This document shows, one piece after another, positions 47,990-59,586 of a stretch of 64,000 bases of DNA. Source of the stretch: Siphonodentalium dalli (Eukaryota > Mollusca > Scaphopoda > Gadilida > Siphonodentaliidae); NCBI GenBank assembly GCA_032622095.1, contig CP136065.1, positions 53,379,949 to 53,443,948 of the forward strand, read 5' to 3'. A program made the translations under genes and the position numbers. The notes under the pieces were generated by a model. The model did no database searches. It saw only the letters and a list, made by a program, of their open reading frames with translations, and was not told the origin of the DNA. The first letter of the stretch is position 1, and the number at the start of each line of letters is the position of its first letter.

Positions 47990-48512
47990 GATAATCACGT
48001 GGTTTCGAGTTGACGAGTATCACACATTCAAAATGGCCGCGGCGATCGCAAACGCCACCAGAACGAGGAAAAGGGTAATAAACTAGGATAATGATATATT
48101 ACATAGTAGTTTGGCAGCTACGAGCATATGCTATCCTATTTTTCAAACAAGCTGTTACCAAATTTGTGTCCAAACTCACAGTTGTTTGCTCTAGCATTCT
48201 GACCAAAGTTGTCAGTCGGAGGATTCTACTAGATGTATGGACTGGTGTATTCCACGAACCTCCGACTGGCAACTTTGGTCAGAGTGCTATAGAAAACTAC
48301 TGAGTATTTCCAAAAAAATAAGGTATCAATTTGTTTTTTAAATAATTTATAGCATAGATATCACACGCTCGTAACAAACAAAATGCAATATTTTGTGTCA
48401 GTTCCAGCTGTCAGTTCCTCATATATTATGTTTGTGAGCGTTTGCACTCGCCTCGGTCATTTTGATTGCGTGGTTCTCACCAACCTCGAAACCACGTGAT
48501 TCCCCATCGTGC
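47990..48512. mobile_element. TIR element, family E
   Basis: The left arm AATCACGTGGTTTCGAGTTG and the right arm CAACCTCGAAACCACGTGAT pair, as do ATTCAAAATGGCCGCGGCGA and TCGCCTCGGTCATTTTGATT. An inner hairpin at 48180-48290 is built on CTGACCAAAGTTGTCAGTCG and CGACTGGCAACTTTGGTCAG. Confidence 0.8.
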
Positions 48513-48765
48513 AATTGAGAGAGGAAAAATCCATATATGCAGCATAAAAGTTCAACATTGTACATGTGTTCTTTCTCTGTGACTCATCTGAACCCATCTG
48601 CCATTGTTACTTCTATTACTAGGTCGTCATCGCCGTATTTAGAACGTGCATGGCACGATTGTTGAAAACAAAATATGAATTAAATTTCAAGGTCATTCTA
48701 AGTGAAAGTGACTCTAATTCTAATTTGTCAAACTTTATGCCGCTTCGGATAACCGGGTGATGCCG

Positions 48766-49026
48766 TTAACCCTTTCACGACGGGAGCTGTGCTTGGGCAG
48801 CATAAAAGATAAGTGCCAGTACATTCTCTTAGATATGTGAGTCTCGCATAGGGAGCCTAGCATATATAAGAGAATACACTGCCTTACAAGGTCAAGGTAA
48901 TTTTTTTTAGGCCAATGTGTTCTCGTATATATGAGAGGCTCCCTATGGGAGACTCGCATATATAAGAGAATGCATTGGCACATGGTTTTTGCAAAACTTC
49001 AGGAAGCTCCAGCCACAAAAGAGTTA
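48766..49026. mobile_element. Element with family P palindrome core
   Basis: GTTAACCCTTTCACGAC at the left and AAAGAGTTAAC at the right enclose two palindromes of the TATATAAGAGAATRCAYTG type (48826-48888 and 48905-48980). It is a diverged relative of the element at 19970-20209. Confidence 0.65.
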
Positions 49027-49167
49027 ACACGATGTCTTTGTAATTGTCGAACCACCAAAGTGTGTTCTGAGCGGTTATATATGTTTTGAGACACAAAATG
49101 TTGCATTGCTTGTCATCTGTGACGAATTAAAATTTCTAACCGAACGTGTCAATAAGTAAGGGTAGCT

Positions 49168-49374
49168 TTAACCCTGTCTACACTAAAGCATCATTGGTGA
49201 GTAGTTATCCCACAATAAATGTCCAGATAATAAGTTCAAGGTCGTTTCTTGAACTTATTATCTAAACATTTCCCTGCCTTTACCACATTAACATCCCTCC
49301 AAATGAATAATAGACAATTCCGATGTACACTTTTTAACTGAGTGGGATAATCCATTTAGTATAGAAAGGGTTAA
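49168..49374. mobile_element. Family A TIR element, reverse
   Basis: It starts TTAACCCTGTCTACACTAAA and ends TTTAGTATAGAAAGGGTTAA, an inverted pair. The centre hairpin is AATAAGTTCAAG/CTTGAACTTATT. Confidence 0.8.
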
Positions 49375-49699
49375 ACGGTATATGGCTCATTTGAACTTCC
49401 AAATTGTTATGAATAAGGTCGATAAATACACGACATACGATCTACGGTCGTTATGTACTTGTCCAAGTCATAGCAAAATTTCATCTGTTTTCAATATTTT
49501 GCACAGAAATGAGATAAACGCTCTTTGCCTTTACTATATTAAGAATAGGCTCACAATGAACGCTCTTTATTGTGCCATGGTGAAGCCCGACTTTTTAGAT
49601 TTGTGAGTTGAACAAGTTGAGCCATTCTGTGTATGGCATATAATTTCCAAAGAAGAGTATCGAACGTGTTTGTCGACCTAATGTAACCATTCCACGGTG

Positions 49700-50290
49700 G
49701 AGCATTAAACATCCTATGCCAGTGCATTCTTGTATATATGCGAGTCTCCCATACAGGAGAGTATAAGAGAATACAATGGCTTACAATGACAAGGTAAATG
49801 CTGTTAGGCCAATGTATTAAATTTTATTAATTAGATATGACAAATTTGTCCAGACTAGCATGTTATTGAACTAGGCTAATATCGTTCTTAAACCGAGTAA
49901 TATCTATTTGCAACATCTCCAATCCGAGTAATATGGATTTACGACATGCCGAAAATCTACTTCACTGATATAAAATAACGTGTTGGTATCCATTTTTGCG
50001 ACGTCACTCAGTCTCATATGAAAGAGTTGTCTGTTACTAAGAGGCGATCTCATTAATAAATATATTACTTGGTTAGTTTGATATTATTGGCCTGATATCA
50101 GCCCTCGGTAACCTCATATCAGCCTTCCGCATTCGGTCTCAGGCTGATATGAGGTTACCTCGGGCTGATATTGGGCCTAATATCAAACAAAGCAGGTAAT
50201 ATCCTCTAAATATATGAGAGGTTCCCTATGGGAAATTCGCGTATATAAGAGAATGCATTGGCACAGGGTTTTCGTAAAATTTCAGGAAAC
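49700..50290. mobile_element. Family P copy interrupted by other sequence
   Basis: The left palindrome (49715-49790, TGCCAGTGCATTCTTGTATA...) and the right half (50205-50275, ...TATATAAGAGAATGCATTGG then CACAGGG) are about 420 bp apart. A separate foldback at 50064-50200 lies between them, arms ATTACTTGGTTAGTTTGATA and TATCAAACAAAGCAGGTAAT with an inner AACCTCATATCAGCC/GGCTGATATGAGGTT hairpin. Confidence 0.65.
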
Positions 50291-50744
50291 TCGAGCCCCG
50301 AAACCGGATCGGGGTGTAAATGCGAGTACAATTCCAATTCGAAGTTCCAGCTGCTTTAAATGTTTCGCCCAGAAGTGAAACCATCGCTCTTTACCATATC
50401 AGAAATAGACTAACATGGGAAACTCTTTGTTGTTCCACGCTGAATTCCGACTTTTTAAATTATTTTAATTGACTAAGTTTTATGTAGGTAGAAGAGCATT
50501 GATCTTCGTTGTCGACTTATTTTGATACCCGAAATACAATCAGCGTGTGATAAAATCTAGCATAATTTCCATCCGAATTTGGCAATTTTCCGACTGTTTT
50601 AATTGTTTCTCACAGCGGGAATTCACCACCCTTTTCACCATATCCGGAATATACTAACAAGGAACGCCCTTTATTTTTCGTGCTGATTTTGTTCTAAATT
50701 GCGGTACTGTAATAAGACTTCATAATAGTATAACGTCCGAGTAT

Positions 50745-51200
50745 TTAAAGGTACTCAATCCGATCAGACGGTCCCCATATCATCAAGTTACAACAACAAC
50801 AACATTTCATCAAAATACGCTTTTGTTATCAGAATCGATTAACTACAACAACTTAATGCTAACCGCTGTAAAATTTCCCAAAACTTGTTATTTATCAACA
50901 TGTTGTTCAACGAAATATGGCCGTATTATCCTTTGAGTATCACGAAATTTGCCCGTATTACCACTTGATTTCAGAGTTATCCTTCTTCATCCGCAATTTT
51001 GTAGGAGACCGTCGATTTGACGGGTCTTTTCTGGGCCACAAATAATTACTCATTTCGAGAAATAACAAATTTCAAAAATAAATATCTGATCAACTCTCAG
51101 CTTTGATGGGGTGGGTTCCTAGACTCGAGTCAAATATTTGTTTACCCCCGAAACCAAAGAAATAGTAATTTGGGAGCGTTATTTCGGATTATGCATATTG
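50745..51200. mobile_element. TTAA-ended TIR element, family C
   Basis: It starts TTAAAGGTACTCAATCCGAT and includes GGTCCCCATATCATCAAGTT. The right end (TATTTCGGATTATGCATATT) has lost its terminal TTAA. Confidence 0.7.
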
Positions 51201-51690
51201 GACGAAATATTTTGTTCCCAGGCACCAGACCGGATATATAATTTCGTGCTTCAAAACAAAACAGAGCTATAGGGGTGAACTAGGCAATCTCAACAAATAC
51301 TTGGTTTTAGTGGGTCACAGCTTCACCTTTGTCTTTCTTAGCTTGCACTGTCCCGTATGCCATTGGTTCCCATTAATCACATGCAGCACATTGCACCACT
51401 CGATTTCCCTTGCGTATTGTTTTTGTAGACGTGATTGTTTGTTCAAATTTAGTTCGTTGATTCGTTGTGTTTCAGTTTCAACCTGCTTTAACTCAAATTT
51501 TATGAGATTCGATTAACTCATCCAAATTGTTATATGATTTTTAAATAAATACTATTCATATACGACAACGTACTAATTTCTCCCAACAAATGTTTACAGT
51601 ATCCTCATTTGGGACTGGTGTTCTGCCAACTTAACCTGTATGCAGATACACATCTATCTCTGTGAAAATACAATTTTGAGAATCCAACAT

Positions 51691-52143
51691 TTAAAGGTAC
51701 TCAATCCGATTCGATGGTCGCCATATCATCAGATTCCAACAGCAACTTTATTTTAAATGCCGCTTCAGTTATCATAATCGATTAATTGCCCAAAAATAAT
51801 ACTAACCACAGTCAATTATGGTATAAATTTTCCCAAAACCTGTAATTTATCAACATTTTGTTCAACGAAATTTGACCGGTTTGTCAAATATCTGACACAC
51901 AATAGCCACTTGATTTTAGAGTTATGCATCTGCATCCGCAATTCGGTCCGAGAACGTCTTCTCGTCGACTTTTTACCAGGCCACTAAAAAGTACCTGTGG
52001 TGAAAAATAATAGAATTAAAAAATTGATAGCTGATCACTCTGAGCTTTGATGGGTCGGTTCCTCGACTAAAATCAAATAGTTTTCCCCCAGAATGCAAAC
52101 AAATAGTAATTTGCGAGCGTTAATTCGGATTATGCATCTTTAA
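51691..52143. mobile_element. TTAA-ended TIR element, family C
   Basis: It starts TTAAAGGTACTCAATCCGAT and ends TAATTCGGATTATGCATCTTTAA, a complete copy in the same orientation as the copy about 500 bp to the left. Confidence 0.75.
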
Positions 52144-52367
52144 CCTTCTCATAAATTCTCCAAGGAAAAGGCATACATCCTGAACAGCGTGACGAATATG
52201 CAAGAGTGTGTAATGCGTTCACACTATTTAATAGTACATGTGTTTGGCCAGTTACAGATCGGTTCCATGCATACATGTCATCAGAACATTTATCTCAGTT
52301 AAGGGTTATCGGATCCGAACGAAATTTTTGTATGGCTGTTTGGAATATGGATTGCTATCAAAAGAGG

Positions 52368-52579
52368 TATGACAAATGCGAAGAACTTAAGTGGCCCTCT
52401 TTTGATATAATCCTGTGCGTTAACGGTAGATTGTAGCTGTTATAGGCCATCGAAACATCATCATCAGTAGCATCATCGGCATCAGTTTCTTAAGTTCTTC
52501 GCATTTGTCATACAATCTACCGTTAAAGCACAGGATTATATCAAAAGAGGGCCACTTAAGTTCTTCGCATTTGTCATAC
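52368..52579. repeat. Large hairpin with duplicated arm tip
   Basis: TATGACAAATGCGAAGAACT and the following GATATAATCCTGTGCGTTAA at the left are repeated inverted at 52500-52579. The tip word CTTAAGTTCTTCGCATTTGT occurs twice in the right arm (52489, 52556). Pairing runs over about 70 bp with very few mismatches. Confidence 0.85.
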
Positions 52580-52904
52580 TATAGTTATTCTTTATTTATT
52601 TTGATATTATGTTTTTTGTTCGTCCGCCTGAGTATTCCAGCCAAGGACTTGAGGATCGTAATGGAAATTGGTATGCATGTCTACCATCACAATGGAGTGT
52701 TGGTGATGTTCGCTTTTCCTCTGTGATATTTAATCAACTATCTGTATATATTTGGGTTCGGTCCCACCCGTGTTTCCATTTACCACACCGGGGTATGCCA
52801 CCTCACTAGGTGAACCGTCTTATTGACATCTCAAACGACCAAACATACTGCACAGAGTTTATTGTTAACCTCCTCAATTTAGGAGATAATATATAGTCGC
52901 CTGT

Positions 52905-52990
52905 AGTAATGCCCTAAATAATCGACTCCTTAACCACAGCAAAATTATGGGTAACTTTTCAGGATTTAGTCGGAAATATGGCTTGTTGCC
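52905..52990. mobile_element. Single-arm copy of the 700-878 hairpin element
   Basis: GTAATGCCCTAAATAATCGA to GTCGGAAATATGGCTTGTTG matches the left arm at 705-785. The second arm is missing except for TCGGAAATA. Confidence 0.75.
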
Positions 52991-53194
52991 ATTCATCGGA
53001 AATATACATGTAATAATAATTAAGTAGATGAGCACACCGCAGACTGTTCATATTTAGAATATTAAACAGCGTGTTACCCACTGAGGTCGGTGATTGGTAT
53101 GGTTGCTATATACAAGCATAAAATACATGACTACAGTTCGTTAGAATGATTTTATTATTGAATTACCCCACGTGTTTGGACTTCATCCGATCAC

Positions 53195-53262
53195 CAGTAG
53201 TGTATGATTATAGTTCCATTGCTGCACCATCTCATGCTTGTGTGCCGATACGAACGCCAATG
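53195..53262 (-). CDS. Unidentified gene, copy B, second exon
   Basis: The exon starts after CTATTTTTCAG and reads (S)LAFVSAHKHEMVQQWNYNHT and LL. The first two bases complete a codon split in phase 1, exactly the phase left by the Cys-rich exon at 53732. It may end at CTACTG|GTGATC (phase 0), as used here. If not spliced it runs on as VIG and stops at 53183-53185. Identity with the copy at 58243-58310 is high, with substitutions such as F/L and E/Q. The function is unknown. Confidence 0.6.
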
Positions 53263-53731
53263 CTGAAAAATAGTGGGTATTCATAAACTTAGCGACATGT
53301 GTCTTACCCGTCTCTAGCCTTGACCACAATTGTGAAGAGTTGGAAATTTCATGCTTGCCATATCAGGTAGAAGAAGGTTGAATGATTGGACATATTTATT
53401 GTGACCCAATTATCACCGCATAATATAAAATTAACATATATATAGAATGAGGAACGAAAATTGAACAAATGTGTGCATCATATATACAAGATGAGAGGCC
53501 AGTAACTGTTGACTAGTAAATTGGCTGATCAGAGATAATTGAACGCAAACGAACTAATATGACGATTGGCTTCAATAAATACGCTCTGTATGTAAGATGT
53601 GCTGTATACTCCTGATCATGCCAGTTGTTGACAAATTGCAAATTAAACTACGCGTTCCCGAAAAGATCCATTTTAAGTTACTAATAGTTAGATGTTCTTA
53701 GTAATTCCCTCGTCTACACATGCGCACTCAC

Positions 53732-53868
53732 AATAGCAGTCGATTCCTCCAGCCATTAACGCATATCCACGACAACATTTTTTCCGGTTATCCTTCTGCG
53801 GACAGTCCGTTCCTTCTTTATACCGCGTTGTACCGTCCGGACAGCACCAACCTCCACGGTAGTCTTGG
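53732..53868 (-). CDS. Unidentified Cys-rich protein, copy B, Cys-rich exon
   Basis: The same 137-nt exon as 59450-59586, differing at very few positions if any. It encodes QDYRGGWCCPDGTTRYKEGT, DCPQKDNRKKCCRGYALMAG and GIDCY, six cysteines in 45 residues in the pattern CC-x12-C-x8-CC-x11-C. The acceptor is AATTACGCAG|C and the donor ATT|GTGAGT. Without splicing the frame continues CECACVDEG and stops at about 53697. The protein is probably secreted or extracellular given the cysteine density, but no domain name is claimed. It is the 3' (downstream) member of a tandem duplicate. Confidence 0.65.
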
Positions 53869-54035
53869 CTGCGTAATTAAAAAAATGGGATTTCATTGTA
53901 CATATAATATTTTAAGGTGACCTTTGACACTTCTGTAAATTATTCTGGTGAAGTTTGTAAACGCCTGTAATATTGTGCAAAACCAAAAGCAATTTATATT
54001 CTCGATCAATAAAGTGGTATTTTGTCCACGTATAC

Positions 54036-54770
54036 TAAACACCTCAAAAAAAGAAAGTCCCCCATAATATATTTTGTAATATTTTCGGAGATATTCAATT
54101 GGATTTTGATGAAACTTTCCACATTGTGTTGTGATGTGAGATATGGCTGAGTGAGCACGAATTGAATGGAAGAGGGGCACTTTTCAAAAGTTGCAAAAAC
54201 ACAGGTAGAGTAATCATAGTCAGTCGGCTGTACCTTGGTCCCCCAATTATCGCACGGGCTTGGAACATCCTTATCTGTTGGTACCCCAATGGCCTACATG
54301 GTGGGGAAATATGGTTTACTGAAAAATAGCTTCAAAGAGACCGACTTCAATAACTCCATGTGTTGCTCACGGCATGAAACTTCAAGGTGTCATTCCAAAG
54401 GAGTGTCGTTAGACTGAATGGCCTGGGCATGCACCGGGCACATCGTGTCCTGAAGATGACACACATGTTATCATGGACTCTCAGTGTCACTTTTGGACCA
54501 CATGTAAAGCCAGTAACAACTTGTGTGGACAATGGAACACTGGAGTGACTGTCCACTCAACGTCAGTGTTTTGCAACTTTTGAAAAGCACCCCTCTTCCA
54601 TTAAATTCGTGCTCAGTTGGCCATAACATAACTCACAGGATGGTGCCTTGCACATGTTATGTCTCAGATACCACTAAACATTTGCGTAAAGTTTCGTCAA
54701 AATCCATCCAATATCTCATAAAATATTACCGAATATATTAGGGGGGGGGGGGTTTGGAGATGTTTATATA
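54036..54770. mobile_element. TIR element with ~130-bp inverted arms
   Basis: The left arm (54036-54205) has CCTCTTCCATT-type sequence as AATGGAAGAGGGGCACTTTT and CAAAAGTTGCAAAAACAC. The right arm (54565-54750) has GTTTTGCAACTTTTGAAAAG and CCCCTCTTCCATTAAATTCG. The 360-bp interior (GTCCCCCAATTATCGCACGG, CACACATGTTATCATGGACT) may be transposase remnant, but I could not read a DDE domain. A G run follows at 54742-54753. Confidence 0.65.
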
Positions 54771-57021
54771 GTTACTCAGCTTCACCGTGCAAAATGGTCG
54801 GTGTCAGACCGTTTTGTACTATAGCGACAGTTATTCTGTTTATCATATTGCTGAAGTTTGCTAAGGTCTGGCTTATCAATTGATAACCAGTAACATTGGA
54901 TCCCGGGACGCCCAGTTTGGTCCCGCATTTATGCTGGCGATATATACATGTATATTTAGAAACAGCTTCCAAGATCGTTGAACCGAACAAGATCAAGTAT
55001 ATAATTCGTTTTGATCTTCTAACTACAGAGCATTGTTAAAAAGGCTGAATAGTTCAATTAGCGCAGCTGTATATATGTAACTGCCAAAATATATCGCATT
55101 GGAAAATATTTACATTTAACGAAGAAAAAAAAAAAAAAAAAAAAAACAACAACTACAGAGCAAACTATTTTTTATCACATACAAGCACTTTGTTTTAACT
55201 CTCAAACTCACACCTAAATGTGCTGTATTTCAAACAGTGGTATAGCTGTTTGAGGTTGAAATAAGCCTCCAGCAATGAGTTCTATCAAACAGAATTGGAC
55301 CATGTCTTTCAAACAACTGTACATACACGTAAATACCAGCAAGATTGTTACATTTAAAATAACGTTTGCACGTCAAGTAAGATGCTATATAGATGGAAAT
55401 TAAAACACACCGATTATGTGCACTTGCGCAAGATATCGTAATTCTGGACCAATTCTTAAAGTGATGTGAAACACTCCTGCTGGTTGATCAAATAGAAATG
55501 GAGAATAATCTTCGTCAAAGTAGTTATTTTTATGAATATTAATCAAAATTTACAACACACACCGTCAGTCTTATACATTTATTAAATGCAATGGGTATCG
55601 ATGGCGAAATAATTTGCGTTAGTTTATCGCCGATTGTTGCGTCCCGAATCGAGATGTAAATATTTACAATTGAGCATAGTTCAGACGGTGTTTTCTATGG
55701 AGTTGTATGGTTGATTTCTTTGAGATTTTGGGCGATGTTAGCAGAATGCTACATTCCCCCAGTTGGCATAGAGCCTGTGTACTAATTTATCAGTTTCACG
55801 CACCAGAACAAGTCCATTATATGTCTTTAAGAAGGGCTATTCGCGTTATATCGACACGTGCATGAATGAAGCAACTGAATGGTGGCGCAAACAATGTTTA
55901 CTTGTCTACAATCTTGACGCCATACCTTTCCAGGTTGACTCCATGGCACGGTGTAGGAACTGTTACATCGGAAGTCATTCCATGGCCTGGTTGTGATGTT
56001 TCAGGAATGATTGTTTACGGTTCCTTCTGATTAATAATAAACATTTTCGGGATGTTATGACCAGTAAAACTTAATTTGTGATCCATCTTAATGATAATTC
56101 GATTCATGTTTCCATTTCTCTCACAATATGTGGTCCCAAAGAATGTGATAATAACGAAAATTCCATTGTGCAACAACGACGAACGTCCGAATTGTTATGG
56201 CTGTGGGGGTTTTGTCGATTGAGTCGGTTCTCTCCCCATTTAATCGGTTCTATACGGGAAATTATTATGATAAATATTTGGTAGGATACTTGGTCCAAAC
56301 TGACCATGACGTGAAAATAACCAAATAAATACAACGAAATATGCATTAAGTTGATATTTTCACTTGTCCTTTTCACCCATTTCGGTGAGTTACAATGCTT
56401 TCCTACATGCATAAGTGTATAATGCCTTATGGCAGGGCAACTAAGTGTCAAATAGTTACAGAATCGATCACTTATATGTGATACATCATACAAGCGTGAA
56501 CATTGTCATGGATGGTCAGGGTGAAGACTAAAGATTTTTCTGACAAACCAATCATAATGGTCGATATATTCAAAATGGCCGCCACTTTTTCAAAATAGCC
56601 GTCGTTTTCATCTTGTCCATAGCGCATAAGATATATAAAACATGAGTTCAGTGAAACACAACAATAATGTTAAGCATGTGACGAATTTTTTCCAGCATTA
56701 TTTGAAAATATCTGATTTTTATACTTAAAAATGTTTCTTAATGGGTCAAAACGAGAAACAAAAATCACTCAATTTGTGATTCCAGCATTACATTTGGCAC
56801 GCATGATAAGAGTAAAATACTGAACAGTGTTTTTCTATCAACAGTCAGAATGGTTGACATATTCAAGATGGCAGCCATTTTCGCTCATGTTACAAGGTTT
56901 TACTGTTATTTCCTTATATACCTGTGGAATTATGTAAATGACATATCCTACAGTCATTGCCGGGTTTAACACCTTTGACACACAAGATCATATTCGGCCC
57001 AAAGTTCAGAAATCGTTCGAA
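54771..57021. other. Gene-free stretch between duplicated exon pairs
   Basis: It contains an A run (about 55123-55146), the inverted relative of the 6770-6960 repeat (55618-55830), and several ATGGCCGCC words (56575-56600, 56867). If gene B has upstream exons they should lie between 53869 and 58200 on the - strand; none was recognised. Confidence 0.4.
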
Positions 57022-57036
57022 TAAATCTCCTATATG

Positions 57037-57496
57037 TGACCCGCCATATCATCAAATCCAGTCGGAAGTCGGGATTTGTTTTACCCTGTGCCAATGCATT
57101 CTCTTATATATGCGAGTCGACCATAGGTCGCCTCGCATATATAAGAGAATGCATTGGCCTAACAATTTGTTATCATGTTTTTTAAATAAATGTTTCTTAC
57201 AATTTTTAGGACATAAAATAAAAAAACATCCATTACCCTGCAGGGAGCCCCACACATATATAGAAGCATATAGAAGAGTGTCGTGTGCACATGTTTGTCA
57301 GGGGCTCTGTATGGGTGAACTTATAAAATTGTTAAAGAATACAAGAACAAATTATTAAAATTGTAAAAAATTGTTTGGCCAATGCATTCTCTTGTATATG
57401 CGAGGCGACCTATGGTCGACTCGCATATATAAGAGAATGCATTGGCACAGGGTAAAAAAAATCCCGACTTCCGACTGGATTTGATATGGCGGGTCA
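57037..57496. mobile_element. Palindromic TIR element, family P (best copy)
   Basis: The ends are TGACCCGCCATATCA and TGATATGGCGGGTCA, a perfect 15-bp pair. Each end is followed by a ~75-bp perfect or near-perfect palindrome (57091-57158 and 57378-57449) around ACCATAGGT or ACCTATGGT. A 14-bp direct repeat TAAATCTCCTATAT flanks it (57022-57035 and 57497-57510). The interior contains CCTGCAGGGAGCCCCACACA and AAACATCCATTACC, also in the 1446 copy. No transposase. Confidence 0.85.
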
Positions 57497-57510
57497 TAAA
57501 TCTCCTATAT

Positions 57511-58203
57511 AAAACCCTACAAACCGAGATTGGCGTGAAATAGAATCGTAACACAAACAAGTTGTGATGATGATGTTTATGCTCCAAATTATCAACACCT
57601 ATCGGGATATTTTCTCAACTAATTTCAGAAGAATAATACAGGTATACTTTATACTCAGTGTGTTTTCTTCAGAATGCGTTTCACACCAGATGTGACTCCA
57701 AAACAAGGGAAAGGAATTATATTTATATGGCTTGATTTACAGTGATTACATGTTGATAATTACACGTAAACTCGCTATTTCCGAGTTAATTGTGATCTAA
57801 ATTTCAGCTTTCGATAAAACGGCACGTTCTGCAGCCTCTGTTAATTCAGGAAAGTCCAGTGTATTCAAGATACATATAATATTGGCTGATGTTACGGTTC
57901 CAGTACACAAAAATAATCGAAAGAAATAAATCCTGAACCATCACAATAGATGACTTCCGATGTAATAATTCCTGCGCAGTGCGTCATGGCTCTGACGACG
58001 TCGCGGAGACGCGATCGATTTCTTCAGTTTGAAATTTTGAGTAAATACGGGCTTCTTTGATTGGCTGGTTTCTAACTTATTAGTGCCCAACGATCTATAT
58101 CTCTGGTAGTTTTAGGATGGTTATACCCTTATATTAGCTAAGAATTATAACGAAATCGAGAACATTTTTTTTCTCAGTTAGCAGGATGTAAAATACAGAT
58201 ATT
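57511..58203. other. Nothing recognised
   Basis: Downstream of the copy A second exon on the - strand. No clear terminal exon or polyadenylation signal was identified. Confidence 0.35.
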
Positions 58204-58242
58204 CTAATTAGTAACATACGGTATCTCCTTAGATCCAATCAC

Positions 58243-58310
58243 CAGTAGCGTGTGATTATAGTTCCATTGCTCCACCATCTCATGCTTGTGTGCCGATACG
58301 AACGCAAATG
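58243..58310 (-). CDS. Unidentified gene, copy A, second exon
   Basis: The exon starts after TTTTATTTTCCAG and reads (S)FAFVSAHKHEMVEQWNYNHT and LL. The split-codon phase matches the Cys-rich exon at 59450. The candidate donor is CTG|GTGATT; without it the frame continues VIGSKEIPYVTN and stops at 58204-58206. Similarity to copy B ends about ten bases past the donor, which fits an exon border plus splice-site conservation. The function is unknown. Confidence 0.6.
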
Positions 58311-59449
58311 CTGGAAAATAAAATAATGCCCCTTCAATCGTAATTCTATGATTTCGGTAGATGATGCTGGGTTAGGTCATATGATGGTTGTGCATGGGGC
58401 CGCGAATTTCGAATCGCATTACCTTTACTATTATAAGCTACAGTACTTACTCAGTGTTTGTATGCCCCAATTTCCATGTTTATTTAAGCACTTTTATGCG
58501 AAATACTGTGTTGTGTATATGTGATCTTACCCAGCTAGTATAGATCTCGTTGACCCCCCCCCCCCGGGTGGTCCTTGTGTGACCATGACGCCATATATTT
58601 ATAGTCCATGACGTGGACATGGTCCAAACATGGAGTAAAGTATAGGATCACTGTAGTTATACTGTCTGTAGTAGAAGTCTTCTAAAACTAGACGCAGTAA
58701 TAAATTTAAATGAACGCCGTAGACAGAATGTCTCGTCTTATGTCACGATATGACCATAAATATTTTAGAATTTCAGACCAAAATAGGTTGAAACTTGAAA
58801 TTATTTGCTGCAAAATATGTGTTTTTTTTAGAGCAAGAACTATTTTTTTTTATTCTCTTACTATATCACCACTTTTATTTTCTGTCTAGGTAATAATTTT
58901 AGTAGTACATTAGCAAATTTTATAATTATTTGCAAGATTTAGTCCGAGCACATCTTTACAGTGAATCAGGAATGTTTTTTTCAGTTGAGGCCGCCTGACC
59001 CTTTATGACCAATACTTCCCCACTTTTTGTCATTTTGTTTTTGCACTGAAATGGCCATAAGTGTATTAAGTAAGAAATATCCAATAGTTGGAAAATTCGT
59101 GCAGAAAATGGAATTTCCCGGATTTGCTAATTTCAGTGTGGATCAAGGGTTGTAACTTCCAAGTTGGACACCTCCCCACGGAGACCCCATATATCCATGT
59201 TCATGAACTATGTTCAGTATCGTGCCAATTTATATCTAGTGTAGTTCATGTTCATGCTCAATGTATGCGCTTTTTAGGTTCGCAAGAGTTACCCTACAAA
59301 TTAAACAACGCGTTCCAGAGGAATTTTATGTTAAACTTATAATTTCCGTTGGAATGGCCACGTCGACACGCGTTCCCGAAAAGATGCATTTTAAGTTACT
59401 AATAGTTAGATTTTCTTAGTAAGTCCCTCGTCTACACATGCGCACTCAC
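58311..59449. other. Presumed intron of copy A
   Basis: About 1.14 kb against 0.47 kb in copy B. It holds a C run (58554-58565) and T-rich tracts; no exon was recognised. Confidence 0.45.
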
Positions 59450-59586
59450 AATAGCAGTCGATTCCTCCAGCCATTAACGCATATCCACGACAACATTTTT
59501 TCCGGTTATCCTTCTGCGGACAGTCCGTTCCTTCTTTATACCGCGTTGTACCGTCCGGACAGCACCAACCTCCACGGTAGTCTTGG
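59450..59586 (-). CDS. Unidentified Cys-rich protein, copy A, Cys-rich exon
   Basis: The exon reads QDYRGGWCCPDGTTRYKEGT, DCPQKDNRKKCCRGYALMAG and GIDCY, a compact extracellular-type Cys pattern (CC-x12-C-x8-CC-x11-C). The acceptor is ATATTTACAG|C and the donor ATT|GTGAGT, the latter a near-consensus donor. It enters with one base completing a codon and leaves in phase 1, as copy B does. If the intron is retained the protein ends CYCECACVDEGLTKKI at a stop about 59406-59408, adding three cysteines. An open frame continues upstream through the acceptor to 59699 but is unrelated to copy B there, so it is intron. Upstream exons were not found. Confidence 0.7.

Noticed and set aside
54200-54560. 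Transposase gene between the inverted arms
   Set aside because: No frame of useful length and no DDE/D motif could be read; only the TIR structure is supported.
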